A stretch of DNA of 64,000 nucleotides from positions 3,224,001 through 3,288,000 of the forward strand of contig CAUWAG010000007.1 of the NCBI GenBank assembly GCA_963556695.1. Reading direction: 5' to 3'. Shown here one piece after another: positions 33,909-45,937 of the stretch. Source of the DNA: Anthostomella pinea. Taxonomy: Eukaryota; Ascomycota; Sordariomycetes; Xylariales; Xylariaceae. A model generated the notes under the pieces. The model had not been told where the DNA came from, ran no database searches, and saw only the letters and a program-made list of their open reading frames with translations. A program made the translations under genes and the position numbers. Position 1 is the stretch's first letter. Each line of letters begins with the position of its first letter.

Positions 33909-35938
33909 TGTCCGCGCCCCCGATGGCAGCGTGGCCAGGGAAGAAGCTAAACCCGCCGACCGAGCTCCCCCGGGAGCCGTGCCCGTGTCCATGCCCGTTC
34001 CTCGAGGAGCTCCTCGAGCGCGCATCCTGGCTGCTCGCCACCTCGGTAGGCGAGCCGTCCGCCGGCAGGAGCTCGGCGATCGTGTCCATGGGATCCGTCA
34101 ACACCACCCGTGTCGGCGAGCTCGGCGCGCTCATCGCCGTCCGGTAGTCCGGCAGCGCGAGCGACCCGGTGTAACTCGGTGTCCTGGGCAGCGGCGCCCG
34201 CGTCGCCGTCGTGTAGCTCGGCACCTTGCTCAGGGTGTCCATGTCGGGGAATTCGGCGGCGTGGAACTCGTCGTGCTCGGGCGGCGTGCCGTGGCCCGAG
34301 CGGCCCGGTGGGTGCTCCTCCTCGCTGCTGGGGTGCCGTGATAGCTCTGCCGAATGCGGCGCCGAGGACTCGGCTGTGTGATCGCCTTCGTGGTAGGGTG
34401 TCACCGCACCCGACGTTGCGCCGGAAGTAAGTCCATTCACGGAAATGTAAGACTGCGTTCTCCTGGATCGATCCAGCGACACGTTCTGCAACCTAGAAGA
34501 TAGTGCCGCGGGCGGTACTGCGATTGCGTGTGCCATGGACGCCAAGTTCTCCGAGGAACCGGCTCTCGATTGCGCGTAGAAGGGGCTGCTGATACCGCTT
34601 TGGATGCCGGGGGTCATGAGGCCGGGGGTCATGATGCCACTAGGGTCCACGTCGTCGTAGAGCTGGTCCAGCACATGCTGGCCATAGCCCGGAGGAGCCA
34701 TGTTTGATGTTTGCTCCGCGCGTTGGTCGCCAGCCGTCGTCTCGGGGGCCTGTGAGACGATATTGCCTTCATCATCTAGAGGCATGTTGGGCGAAATGAA
34801 TATTGTCACCGGCAATGTGGCTCGGAGCTGCTCATAAAGTTAACACCCGTCCCCTGAGCGCGGAAGGTAGATAAGGGGATCCGTACCTCGGAGACGTGAC
34901 CGTCTGGATTCTTCAGCGCAACAGTCAGCTTCAGCTTGTGCCTTATCTTGATTCCGTGCACAGTGCAGTCCTGGATGCATTTGCTCAGTTTTTTCGGCAT
35001 TGGCAACTCCTTATTCACGACCCAGCCTTCTTGTCCCGTCTCTTCAATGTTGTTCTGCCAATCTGTGTCCCGGTTTACCTCGAAAGTCCAGGTATGCACA
35101 TCACGATCGCGCTTGTGCGACCTTGTAGGAATCGCATATCCAGATACCGTAAACTCCTGGATCTCGATGAGCTTGACCGTGATAGTACCCATTTCCAGCC
35201 CCTTCAACAGCGGGGTGAAGCGCATCTCCAGTGGCACGTTGCTACCGAATACGACAGCCTTCTGGGGGATGACGACCGAGTACTCGATCTTGTTCGGCCA
35301 TATATTCTCGACACTCATGGCGTGGTTGAACTCCAGCGCGGCGGGTTCCAACGTTCGGATAATTCGTAATCGCTTGTAGGCATGATAGTTCTTGGCCAGC
35401 TTTCCACGTGACACGGTCGCTTTCAAGACGTAAGTAATGCCCGTCTGGTAGAGCCCTTCGACGCTCTCGGCCGTGTCGCCTGGCAGTAGAAACTCGAATG
35501 GCCACTCGTAATTCCCAGGCTGCAGGGTGTTGTGGTGGTTGGATTCGCCGACGAATGGCGGCCAGTTGTGTTTGAGGATGGTAGTGGTCCTGTCGACCTT
35601 CTGATTGTGTATGCCAGATGGCGTCTGCTTTCCGTCCAGCCATGCCACCCGACACTCGCCCTGCAATCGCAAATGCACATCCTCGCATTTCAGCTGTTCC
35701 CTCAAACACAGGACTAGAACGCCTTTCAGGAGCTGGCCGGAAGCCTCATCGTCGCCTCCACGGAGAACGATGAAATCATTGTCGAGTCTGCGCCAAGCCT
35801 CAGTAAGATACGGCGCATTTCGTATCCAATCGAAAACGTCGTCAGGACTTACCGTATCTCGAACAGGGCGCAAGCGTTCCGACTTGCCGCTGTTGTAAAA
35901 GGACTGATTGCTGTTGTAAAAGGATTGAAAGACGGCAT
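33868..35938 (-). CDS. creD: CreD-type arrestin (ubiquitin ligase adaptor)
   Basis: Exons 35938-35853, 35787-34887 and 34827-33868 join across introns 35852-35788 and 34886-34828 into 648 residues. The arrestin N-lobe begins ALFEIRLDNDFIVLRGG and includes LKGVLVLCL and LQPGNYEWPFEFLLPGD. The C-lobe includes VPLEMRFTPLLKGLEMG and ends VSELRATLPVTIFISPN. The tail is Ser-rich with a PPxY motif (PPGY, about residues 374-377) that would bind the WW domains of a HulA/Rsp5 ligase. CreD and its yeast counterparts Rod1/Rog3 link the ligase to transporters under carbon control. The first exon is needed: without it the conserved FEIRLDNDF start is lost. The gene lies 4.8 kb from creC. The stop codon lies in a 54-bp tandem duplication. 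Confidence 0.9.
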
Positions 35939-38683
35939 GTCGAAAGGCGCGAGTTATCGGCCGATCACGAAGTGAGGATGATGAGTGGAATAAGTGATTG
36001 TAAATGTCTGCTCAAAAGAGCAGCGAAGGTCGCCGGGAGGGAGACACCGGTAAAGTTGAGGGAAGAGAGTCATGCGCCCGAGCACGTGCGGTGGGCGAGG
36101 CGTGAGTAATAATAAAAGCAGCGGCTCAGAGCGACGAGCGTGACGGAACCAACACGCAAAGAGCTTGTGAGCTTGTGTGGGACTGCAGTTCGATTTTTTC
36201 AAGGATGACGGAGACGAAGATACGAACAGAGGGATGAGTGGATGAGTGGGTACGACGGTTGGATGGTCCTTGCCTGGCTTCCAGCCGCCAGCTTGCCTCT
36301 CGCTCTCTTTACGGTGCGTCCGTCTCATTCGCTACAGTACTACCGGTCAGTCTTTTTCGGGCTCAGCAGGGGAGTTGCGCAGTTCCGATTTGGAACAAGG
36401 CTATGCCCGCTTCGAAAGAGGATTGTCTGAGCCTTCGAAGCGACCATGGATTTGCATTTGGCCTTTGGCGTGCGACACGCTGACGACGCGCGCAACCGCG
36501 TGGGTTTGATAAATGCCACAGAAAAAAGAATTTCGCCGCCGTTCTCGGGCCTCTTTCGGTCCCTTATTTAGTCATTCTTTGTACCATGGCGTTTTGCTCG
36601 AGGGGTCTATTGTATCTGCCTAGCATCGGGTTGCCATCCATGGACCATCATCCATGTAACCATGCCACCATCGATACCGGAACGGTGAAGGCCGGAAGGC
36701 TGATAAGACGAAAAGTACTGGCAACACTCTGCGCCGATGCAAGCCCGCCGCATTCCCGCGTAGCAAATACCTCCAGGGCAGGGATCTAGTACCGGTAGTG
36801 TGAGGCTAAAAAAGAAGTCAGGAGTCAGAACCCAGCCGCCAGGACGGATAACAGGTGGGGCCGTCCTTTGACATGGTTCAGCTACCTGCCGCCTGCATGG
36901 CATGGCATTGTGGCTCCTCAACCCATTTTCCAGCCACAATGACGGATGGGTCACGGACCAGGGTACAAGGTACCTTGGAGCCCAACTGGTACCCGTTTGT
37001 ACCAGATTCGTACCCAACTGGGATGATAGCTACTTCTGGGATGGGGACACCACCCATCCCTTCTTTCAATAAAGCAACTTCCAGAATACAGACCAACAGC
37101 CACCATTCGTGACCCTGGTCCTTATTCTGGATACCGCTACCACAAGGCACAGCATTGGCAGGGCAAGCCCATCACCAGGGCTGCAGGGGTTTAGGGGCAC
37201 AGGGGCACAGGGGCACAGGGGCACAGGGGCTTGGTCGGATCATGGGAACATGACTCGCGCGATGGAACTTTGAAGTTTGAAGGCCTGATGGAAAGCGACG
37301 ATAGGTGTTCAAATGTTCAGATGTTCTAGCCCTCGAAAGATGGACTGATCATCTGTCTGAACGTTGTATTCGTTGTAGCGCCCCTGATAAGAAATAACAA
37401 GCTGCAGCGTGCCGTACATGAATGCAGATGGTCGTCTATGCGCGACCTATGCTCAATATACCTCGTGCCTTCTTTCTTCCGCCAGATATTATATCCCTCC
37501 TCCCTGCAGCGTCTCATCTTTACTGCGGATCTGATGAGTCTGGATCGTCTCGACCATCTCGTTTTGTGGAGGTCGTATGCGCCTGCATATAGTCACCTAG
37601 CTCGCTGCAGCGTGTTGTCCAACACTGCGACCCCCAACTCACAGCCACGGTGAAGCTGACCTTGGCACAATGCTGTACGCTTCAGATCCAACTCAGAAGT
37701 GACAAATTGACTTACTAAGACGGCAACGCGAGGGATCTTTTGGGCTGAGGATTTGCATTCCACGGCCACGAAAAAGGGGACTCACAAGCCGGTCAATGTC
37801 TATTCTCGTCAACGGCAAAGGCCGGAGGATTCCAAGCAGACACAGTTGGGGCAGGCACACGACTCCACGTCCCACACGGGGTATCGGAAATCGGAACCGA
37901 CAGCAACTTCGAGTATGCAGATGCAGTCCAGTGCTACGATGATCTGCATGGTCCCTGAAGTTCGTAACGACCTCGAGGCTCTGCTCCCCGGATCCATCTG
38001 ACAAGTCCATGTCGGCGGAACAAACAGCCGCAGCACCAAGACTTGATCACCGAGGCCAATTGTTGACCCGGCCTGCTAATGTTGTCACATGAAAGCTCCA
38101 AAAGCCGCATTCGATCGAACGACATATTTGACTCGACTCCTTGAGATCAATGCGTGCATACCGTGTTTCGGTGGAGTACCTTATCGGGCTTGAAACGTTT
38201 GCGCCACTGACGGCAAAGGCCGAATTCGCTGACTCAAGCAACGGCAGCACGACTCAACCTTTCAACGGCAGGGAGACAACCCATTTCCAACGTCAAGAAT
38301 TTACTATGTACAAGAGGATATCTCAAACTACCTCCCGACCGCTCCAACTTACAGGACTTCACCGCCGCCCTGCATCGCGCCCGTCTCTCTGCATGTAACT
38401 CGAAAACCCTTCTGCATCGTGTACCCACCCTCCTGCCGCAAAACTTGTTCAACACTTTCAAAGTTCAAACACCATCTGGCATATGATCCAACCCGGCAGG
38501 CCTGCCCAACCTGCCCAACCTGCCAACCTAGACCTGCCAAATCCACACGATCCATCAGTGCATCAGTCCATCGTTGCCAAGCTCGTACCGGTCAGGGGCC
38601 TCACCATTACCGACCAATGAGAACCCGCCCTGATTGAGCCGCGCGACGAGATAGGGTCAGCACGCGGCGCGGCGGCGATACCG
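35939..38683. other. Long gene-free stretch
   Basis: The first 300 bases are the presumed promoter of the creD-type gene. Many short overlapping frames follow, none credible. It includes the minisatellite at 37193-37232. Confidence 0.4.
37193..37232. repeat. 8-bp minisatellite
   Basis: The unit AGGGGCAC occurs four times in a row and is followed by a partial fifth copy (AGGGGCTT). Confidence 0.85.
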
Positions 38684-38805
38684 TCCCTTTGACGCCCGTT
38701 TCGGCACCAGTGGGGCTGCAGGGTCTATACACCCAATCAATGTCCTAGAACAGGGGTATAACCGGGTCCGGATTTTCTTTGGTGCCGAAACGGGCGTTAA
38801 AGGGA
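38684..38805. mobile_element. Short inverted-repeat element (MITE or fold-back), 122 bp
   Basis: The left arm, 38684-38708 (TCCCTTTGACGCCCGTTTCG then GCACC), is the inverse of the right arm 38781-38805 with a single mismatch. The arms enclose 72 bp. No clear target duplication is visible, so the superfamily is open. It could fold into a long hairpin. Confidence 0.6.
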
Positions 38806-38948
38806 TGGACTCCTCCGAGAACAACACCGCGGATCCACTGCTTGCGCTACTGAGAAACCAGGGCCGGGAGTCGGATCGCCGAGCGTTGCTGCAGGTGTCA
38901 AACAGGGCTCATGAGATCCTAGCCGCAGGGAAATCCACTCCTCATTGG
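38805..38948 (+). CDS. Short coding-like ORF next to the inverted repeat
   Basis: The ATG at 38805 shares its A with the last base of the inverted repeat. The 47-codon frame reads MDSSENNTADPLLALLRNQG, then RRALLQVSNRAHEILAAGKS, and ends at TAG. Composition is helix-rich and protein-like. It may be a first exon, a small protein or a relic of element-encoded sequence. Confidence 0.3.
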
Positions 38949-40662
38949 TGCTTGGACTAGGCAGCTAGGGTCCGGTTTGGTGTTGGGCACGGGTAAGTTT
39001 CAACTGACATCGTGATCACTGATCAGAGGTCATGCTGCTTCAGCCCACGAGACGGGGCCCCTCTCAGATGCAGGTGATTTTGACATGTGAACGCACGGTG
39101 CCGGGCTACGGTGTCCATAACGCTTTGCGGTTGCTTTCCGCCCCTTCCTCTCCGCTCCGCTCGGCGGGAATTCAGGATTACTGAAGCTTGAACATGGTGC
39201 TTCACTACAGCATTCACTCTGAACAAATTTTTTGTTGGTTCGCGATAGGCAGGAAAAGTTCCAAAACACCAAAAGAGATGTGGACCTTGCGTTTGGATCT
39301 CGTTGGACGCGGTTCTTCCCGAGATAGCTACAATGCCTCCGCTGCGATATCGAAACCAAGCTCCACTCTCATCTATCCAGCCGCCAGCCCTGGGCTGCCT
39401 GGGATCCTCGGTGGAGCCATGTGGCTTCCATCGGTGGAGAAGTCCCTGTGTCACAGGCTCAGGAGTCACAGGATGCCTCATCCCACGTGGGGGGTCTGTC
39501 TGCTCGTGAAGACAGAGAAACCCCTTTCACGCGCAGCCAGCCTAGACCAACCTGTGCCTGACGATCAGAAGGAAGGATGTGCATGAGATCAATCTGTACC
39601 AGGTGGGTATGTTCCAAGGTAACTCTACACCGATCGCTCAACAACACACGACAGACCATCTACACGATATTCTCATTTACCTCTCAACTGAAATTCCGTC
39701 AACCACTGTCGTCGTTGTCGTCATCAAGAAAAGGAAGGAGGCCTAGACGCTAGAGCATATCGCAGACGGTAGACTCATATAATAGACTCACTCACCTACC
39801 TGCAGGGCCGAGTCAAGCCCATCCCAAACGTGAAGGCTTCTAGCTTGGAACTACACGATAGTTGTCTGTTGGTAAGGTACGGACCTGCATGCACCTGATG
39901 CAGCCAGCCATGCGGCTCTTCGGGGAAGCTGGGTAGCCACGCCGTTACCGGCCAACCGAACCTTCGTGGCCGGCGCCGTGGCCGGTATCGAGACGGGGGT
40001 CATGCTAGCCGACTTTTTCTCGATCGATCGATTGATGGACGGCGACTTGCGGTCTTTTCACATGTTTCTTGCAGATAAACACACCTAATAACATGCTTGC
40101 ACCCAAACACGCACTGGCAGCAGCTCGTACGACGTGAGGCTCAAATCAATCCATTTATTTGAATCCGACCCCTTCTCCATGCACTGCAACGCCGCCGAAT
40201 CCAATCACAGCTGTCTCGACCACGGCAGCACGGCATCCGAGACCCTAGCATTGGCAAGCGGCAGGCAACGGGATACCCATTTTCCTGCGCAATCGCAGTC
40301 CAGTATCGGCCGATTGATTCTTCATGGAAGCGTCTCGACCTTTTTACTCCGTTGAATCTAAACTGCCGAATCCACACTTCCACCGAGGAGCCTCCGGACA
40401 GGACCTTGCCTTCCGGATCGCCCCGGCAGCCGATGCTTGCCAGGGATCTCAACGTTTCGTTTGAGACGGCGCCATGCAAGGAACGAATCTTTCCGTACGC
40501 CAAGAAGCCATTTGCGATCCGGTGAATCAACCTGCCGGACCAAGCTCTCGAAATAACCAATACAGAGCCCATACGATGGAGCTCGGAGTGTACACAATCG
40601 TCTGCTCGACCCAAACTGATCATTCACGACTGCTCAAATCGTTTCCACCCCAAAAACGTCTT
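38949..40662. other. Gene-free stretch downstream of creC
   Basis: Frames such as 39023-39481 and 40141-40623 (minus) have irregular composition and I do not support them. Confidence 0.4.
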
Positions 40663-40770
40663 CTATGTTCCTTTTCCAGTACCACGTCTGAGCCGGAGAG
40701 TCAGTTAGCCGGCTCCCTATGTTCCTTGTCCAGTACTATGTGTGAGCCGGAGAGTCAGTTGGCCGGCTCC
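40663..40770. repeat. 54-bp tandem duplication across the creC stop codon
   Basis: Units 40663-40716 and 40717-40770 both start CTATGTTCCTT and share GAGCCGGAGAGTCAGTT. The creC stop codon (40736-40738) and its last ten codons lie in the right-hand unit. Confidence 0.88.
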
Positions 40771-42849
40771 AAGTTCTGATGCGGCCTAGGAAGGTGTCAG
40801 TCAAAACCCTTGATGTCGTGAGTGCGGCAGACTTACCTTTCGTACCGCTCGTTATGATGGCATCCTCGGTGAACTCAAGCCAGCTCAGCGGTTCTTGATC
40901 GGCGACCTTGGTCAGTACGGGCGGTAGTATCGCCACCTTGGCTCTCGGCTCCACCGGATGATTAATCGTCTTCTCTTCGCCGTCCACGGCCAATTCTCCG
41001 GAGTCTGACCGTATCCTACTTGGCGAGGCGCCTTGAGCGTCGGTGGGATGTAGACCGGGCAGTTGAGTAGAAACAGAGCCGCGTTGCCGGTTAGACGCCT
41101 ATCGGAATGGTTAGCTGACAGCCTTCGATGCCTTTGGGAAACAGACTGACCGTCTTTGGCTTGTGCAACATGCCCACGCTGAAATCCCAGAGACACAATC
41201 TGCAATCCTCTCCCACACTGCCGAAGCGGTAGTTCTTCTCGTCGCACCTCCACGGATCGAATGCAACCGATGCGACCCATGATTGATGACCTTGACACCG
41301 TGCTATGATTGTAGTGTCTTCTGGACACCATATAGATATCAAATCATCGTGTCCTCCTGTCAATACGTATTTGCCATCCGGAGACCAGCAGACACAGGTA
41401 AATCCGCCATAGTACGCGTTATACACACCGAGAAGTCTACGACAGCGTTAGTCTGGAGACTCAGAGCATTTTCCCTTGCGGTATTTTTACTCTTCCTTGA
41501 GATAATCAATTATGCGCATTGTGCCGTCCTCGGAGACAACGGCAAGATGGCGGCTGTCAGGAGAAAACTCAAAGGCGTTGATCCTCTGATTCGATAGTTT
41601 CCATACAGCCACAGGGTTCGTCTTCTGATTCTTTGAGTGGACGGATTTCACGACGGTGATCCGCTTGCGATATTCGAACGCCTTGGGAGGTGCAGCATCC
41701 ACGGTGGAGTTCCCCTCTTCCTCTTCTGGATTGAAGATGGCGTCTTCCTTCTCCTTATCGTATACCACAAGCGAGCCGTCCATGTGCGCTGCCAAAAATA
41801 GGTTCTCTGCTCCAGGAATCCAGCGTATTTGAGTAACCGGCGTCTTGTTGACAACACCCTGTAGCTTTGTCAGCCCATGCTTCTCTCAACAGATTTCTAT
41901 GTACCTACATTCTTATTGAGTCTCGTATATCGCTGAGACATAGGTTCCCACCAGATGATCTCGCCGGTGGAGAAGCCCATGATGACATCGATATGGCTGG
42001 AACCCTTGGTGACCAAGTTGACGTCGTGACTCAAGCAATGGGCCTTGGTAAACAAAATCTTGGTCAGATAATCAGCTTTCGAGGAAGACGACAAGTCCAG
42101 CCACTGGAAAGCACGGTTAATGTTTGCAAAAGCGAAGAGGCCGTCACTCGGCCGGTCCGCCATTTTCTTGGAGAAGGTCTCGTTGATGATGACGCGTGAT
42201 ATGAAGGACGAATTGCTCTTAGTCATGTTATTCTTGGGCTTTCGTCGCTTGTTGGGGTCCTTAGTCTTCTCCGGAGCAAGGAGCGCATTCCCATCCCCAA
42301 AAGCCGGAGCGGAGACGGCGGTGACCGAAATCGGGGGCCCTCCGTCACTTACGGACGCGGCTCGACCCTCACCATCGCTGCTCAACTTGGCATCGTTAGA
42401 GTATCGGCCTTCGTTCGGGTGCTCGGCTATGCTGTTCGACAGCGTCATGGTCGACAAGAGTTTGTGGATAGCCGGCGGTGGTGCGCAGGGTTCTAGACTG
42501 AACAGCGAGATCTTGGTGCCGGCCGTGGCAGGCTGAGGCGTCGTAGCCAAGGGGTTTGGGTTGACGATGGGGGCTTCTGACGGGTGCGGCGGCGGTGTCG
42601 CGAGGAGTAGGTCTTCCTTGAGCATGTACGTACCCTCTCCTACCAGGAACTGGTCTTCGGGGCTCGATAGTATATTATTCGTCTCGATCATCGGGGTGGC
42701 ATGGCCGGCAGCAACAGCGGCATTGTATGCGGCCTGGGTCGGATACCGAGGCGGAGGCGGTAGTACACTGTTTGGGCCAGCAGACGCGGCATGGTCAGTC
42801 GTGTGTAGTTTTGGCAGTGAGTGAGGAGCACATGGTATGCTTACAACAT
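40736..42849 (-). CDS. creC: CreC, WD40 partner of the deubiquitinase CreB
   Basis: Six exons can be joined in phase: 42849-42845, 42767-41909, 41858-41491, 41436-41151, 41098-40837 and 40785-40736, giving 609 residues. The N-terminus has [14 protein letters not shown] and [12 protein letters not shown], then [18 protein letters not shown] Lys-rich stretch follows ([17 protein letters not shown]). The WD repeats begin at [17 protein letters not shown] and include VDAA-linked [60 protein letters not shown] and [19 protein letters not shown]. The fungal CreC signature of a proline-rich N-terminus plus five WD repeats fits throughout. CreC binds and stabilises CreB, which removes ubiquitin from proteins of carbon repression. 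The five-base first exon (ATGTT) is inferred from a GTAAGC donor, a CTGAC branch site and phase, and it is the least certain part. Confidence 0.93.
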
Positions 42850-43995
42850 GGTGACCGGTTCTGCGAGCTCAATGGTTCGGGTAGTGAAGCTGGGTATGTG
42901 TTCTGTCGGCTATATACTACGGGTCTATGGGAACCCGTCGCTCTCCTCGAGGAGCATTGCGTCGAGGAGGGAGTCGACAACGTAGTTCGTGGCGATAAGA
43001 CAGACAGCTTGCGGCCAGGAAGACAGGATACAAGAGATGCAGCAGGTGGACATGATAACTTGAAGTCTGGGGTGTTGTTGGTGTTAAGTGCAGGCAGGCA
43101 GGGTATAATGTGCGAGAGGTCCGGCGCTGGAAGTGGAAGTGGAAGTGGAAGTGGAAAGCTCAAGGTCGGGGTTGGGGTTGGGGTTGGGGTTGCGATGACG
43201 GTGTGGGGTAGTTATTATTATCAGTGACCTGTTGACAGCTGCTCCCACAATCTCCTTGCCCGTTCCCTGTAATAACAAAATATACTATACCATTACGGCA
43301 ACATCCTGGGCATTATCACAAGCATTGAGCAGTCTGGCAGCTTCAACAATGCAGGTGACGGGACGCACGGAATATGCAGGGCTGGTGAACTGCTGTTCGC
43401 ATTAAATACTTGAACAGTCCAAGCGTTTGAAAGAACCTGGGGTAATGGAGATCACAGGTATTGTGTGCATTATGTACCTACACAGGAGTTGGAGCTCATC
43501 ATGTCACCTGACAAAAGTCGACTCTCAACCATCAATACGGAAGTCTGTATGAAACAAAAACAGAAAGGAGAAGTTGCTTGAATGGGCTGACTACAGTCTG
43601 TGCAGATCTTTGCGGCTTCGGTTAAACCCGACGTGCTGAACGGTGAACCATCAAATCGGATAATCTCCATCCTCTGGCTAGGTGCAATTTATTGATTTGT
43701 GCAGTGTCCATTCGTCGCCCACTTGCATCCCGCATCTTCAATGTTTCTATCTTTACCACACCGCAACACCAATCACCTTTGTCGTTTCCCGATATCTCCA
43801 GGTCCTCAGAGCAGTCGTTATATCGTTTGCTCACCCAACTTGTTCGCTTTACCTGTGTCACCGATCTGTCGGTCCCTTTTGTGAGCCTCGTAGCATTCAA
43901 TCGCGGTCCTTGCTGCTTGCACCTCTGAGCAACCCACCCAACACCAGGAATGGCATCGCAATAAGGGAGCTGAATTGCCATAGTGCCTTATCAGT
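42850..43995. promoter_or_regulatory. Shared upstream region of creC and gem1, with G4 motif
   Basis: The two genes point away from each other, so both promoters must lie here. At 43168-43189 the plus strand has four GGGG runs separated by TT, a perfect G-quadruplex pattern. Just before it, near 43128-43156, GGAAGT is repeated about five times. Confidence 0.55.
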
Positions 43996-45937
43996 ATGGC
44001 TACAGGTGTGTGCCCTACCCCTTCTCCTCTCCATCGCTCTGCGTCGACTGACGGGTCCATCTGCAGTGCGTGTCTGCGTGTGCGGGGACGAGGGCACCGG
44101 CAAGTCGAGCCTCATCGCTTCGCTCGTCAAGGATGTCTTCGTGAGCAACAAGATCCAGCCCGTCCTCCCTCAGATCACCATCCCTCCCAGCATCGGTACT
44201 CCCGAAAATGTCACCACCACCATCGTCGACACATCGGCTCGCCCACAAGACCGGACCACCTTGCGCAAGGAGATCCGCAAGTCCAACGTCATCCTGCTCG
44301 TCTACTCCGACCACTACAGCTACGAGCGAGTGGCTCTCTTCTGGATGCCCTACTTTCGATCGCTCGGGGTTAACGTCCCCGTGGTACTGTGCGCCAACAA
44401 ATCCGACCTGACCGATAATCCGACCCCACAAGTAGTCGATGAGGAGATGCTCCCTGTCATGAGCGAGTTCAGGGAGATCGATTCTTGCATACGCGCCAGC
44501 GCTAGGGAACACTCAAATGTCAACGAGACCTTCTTCCTATGCCAGAAGGCCGTCGCACACCCCATTGCTCCGCTCTTCGACTACAAGGAAGGCAACCTGA
44601 AGCCAGCATGCGTTTCGGCTTTGAAGAGAGTCTTCTATCTCTGCGACAAGGATCAGGATGGCTACCTAAACGACGACGAGATCCAACACTTCCAGTTCAA
44701 ATGCTTTGACAAGCCCCTGGCGCCCGAAGACCTGGAGAACATCAAGTTGTCCATTTCAAAGGCGGTCCCAGGGTCGAGTACCGAGAAGGGCGTTGACAAG
44801 AGAGGGTTTCTGCAGCTGAACAAGATCTATGCTGAGAAGGGTCGACATGAAACTATCTGGATCATCCTACGCAAGTACCATTACACCGACAGCCTCAGTT
44901 TGGAGGATAGCTTTATTCATCCAAAGTTCGACGTCCCAGAATATGCCTCTGCCGAGTTGAGCCCAGTTGGCTATCGCTTTTTCATGGACCTCTTCCTGCT
45001 ATTCGACAAGGATAATGACGGGGGACTGAACGATCGCGAACTAGCATCTCTGTTTGCCCCTACTCCAGGACCACCTCAATCATGGGTAGAAGCGTCGTTC
45101 CCTTCGTCGACGGTACGGAACGAGGCTGGCCACATCACCTTGCAGGGTTGGCTGGCTCAGTGGAGTATGACCACGTTCCTCGAGCCCAAAACCACCTTGG
45201 AGTATCTTGCATACCTGGGATTTGAGCCTACAAACGCCCGGGAATCTCTGACCTCGGCCCTAAAGGTAACACGAGCTCGCAAGAGAAGGAGACGCCCAGG
45301 CCGAGTTGAGCGCAATGTCGTTCTGTGTTACATCGCAGGTGCTCCAGGGGCTGGCAAATCATCACTCCTGGACGCTTTCATCAACCGCCCCTTCGATGGC
45401 ATGTACCACCCGACCATCAAGCCGCGGAGAGCTGTCAACAGCGTTGAGCTGCAGGGCGGCAGGCAATGTTATTTGATTCTAGAGGAACTAGGGGAGCTTG
45501 AACCTGCTATACTGGAAAACCAGGCAAAGCTGGATGCTTGCGATCTGATTTGTTATTCCTATGACTCCTCGGACCCCGACTCGTTCTCTCATATTGTTGA
45601 CCTCCGAAAGCGGTGCCCGCAGCTCGATGACCTCCCTTCGATCTACACGGCTCTGAAGGCGGACAGGGACAAGACGACCCAGCGAAGTGAGTTGCAACCG
45701 GACCAGTACACTTCGGGCTTGATGATGGGCACGCCTGTCCATGTCAGTGTAACGTGGAACAGCATCGGGGAGCTTTTCGTTGCTCTAGCCGAGGCGGCAA
45801 CAAATCCAAGCACGGCTTTTCCGAAGAGCGAGGAGCCCCCACCCGACAGGACAAGTCTGTATCTTGCGCTCGGGACAACCACGTGTGCGGCGGTGGCTGC
45901 TTTCATGATTTGGAGGAGATCTACCAACTCTGCCTGA
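43996..45937 (+). CDS. gem1: Mitochondrial Rho GTPase (Miro)
   Basis: Exon 1 (43996-44005, ATGGCTACAG) joins exon 2 (44067-45937) across intron 44006-44066 into 626 residues, the usual Miro length. The N-terminal GTPase starts [18 protein letters not shown] (P-loop at residues 10-17), with [19 protein letters not shown] as switch region and NKSD. Two EF-hands follow ([12 protein letters not shown] near 196 and [12 protein letters not shown] near 317). The second GTPase has GAPGAGKSS near residue 428. A single C-terminal helix ([18 protein letters not shown]) anchors it in the outer mitochondrial membrane. Miro governs mitochondrial shape and inheritance, and in fungi ER-mitochondria contacts (Gem1 with ERMES). 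The frame stays open upstream through the intron, but the conserved N-terminus fixes the start at 43996. Confidence 0.96.

Noticed and set aside
33660..34430. Plus-strand and other-frame open frames over the 3' half of the arrestin gene
   Set aside because: They are shadows of GC-rich coding sequence on the minus strand.
35853..35873. Alternative start of the arrestin gene at the unspliced frame (RPVRDTVSPDD)
   Set aside because: This reads through an intron with good splice signals. Splicing gives the conserved FEIRLDNDF start.
37193..43189. CRISPR array or telomere repeats suggested by short G-rich repeats
   Set aside because: The repeats are 6-8 bp with no unique spacers, and the fungal telomere unit TTAGGG is not present.
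43682..43995. Extended N-terminus of gem1, since the frame is open upstream
   Set aside because: The conserved Miro start ([13 protein letters not shown]) is reached by splicing from the ATG at 43996. The upstream text is intron and leader sequence read through.
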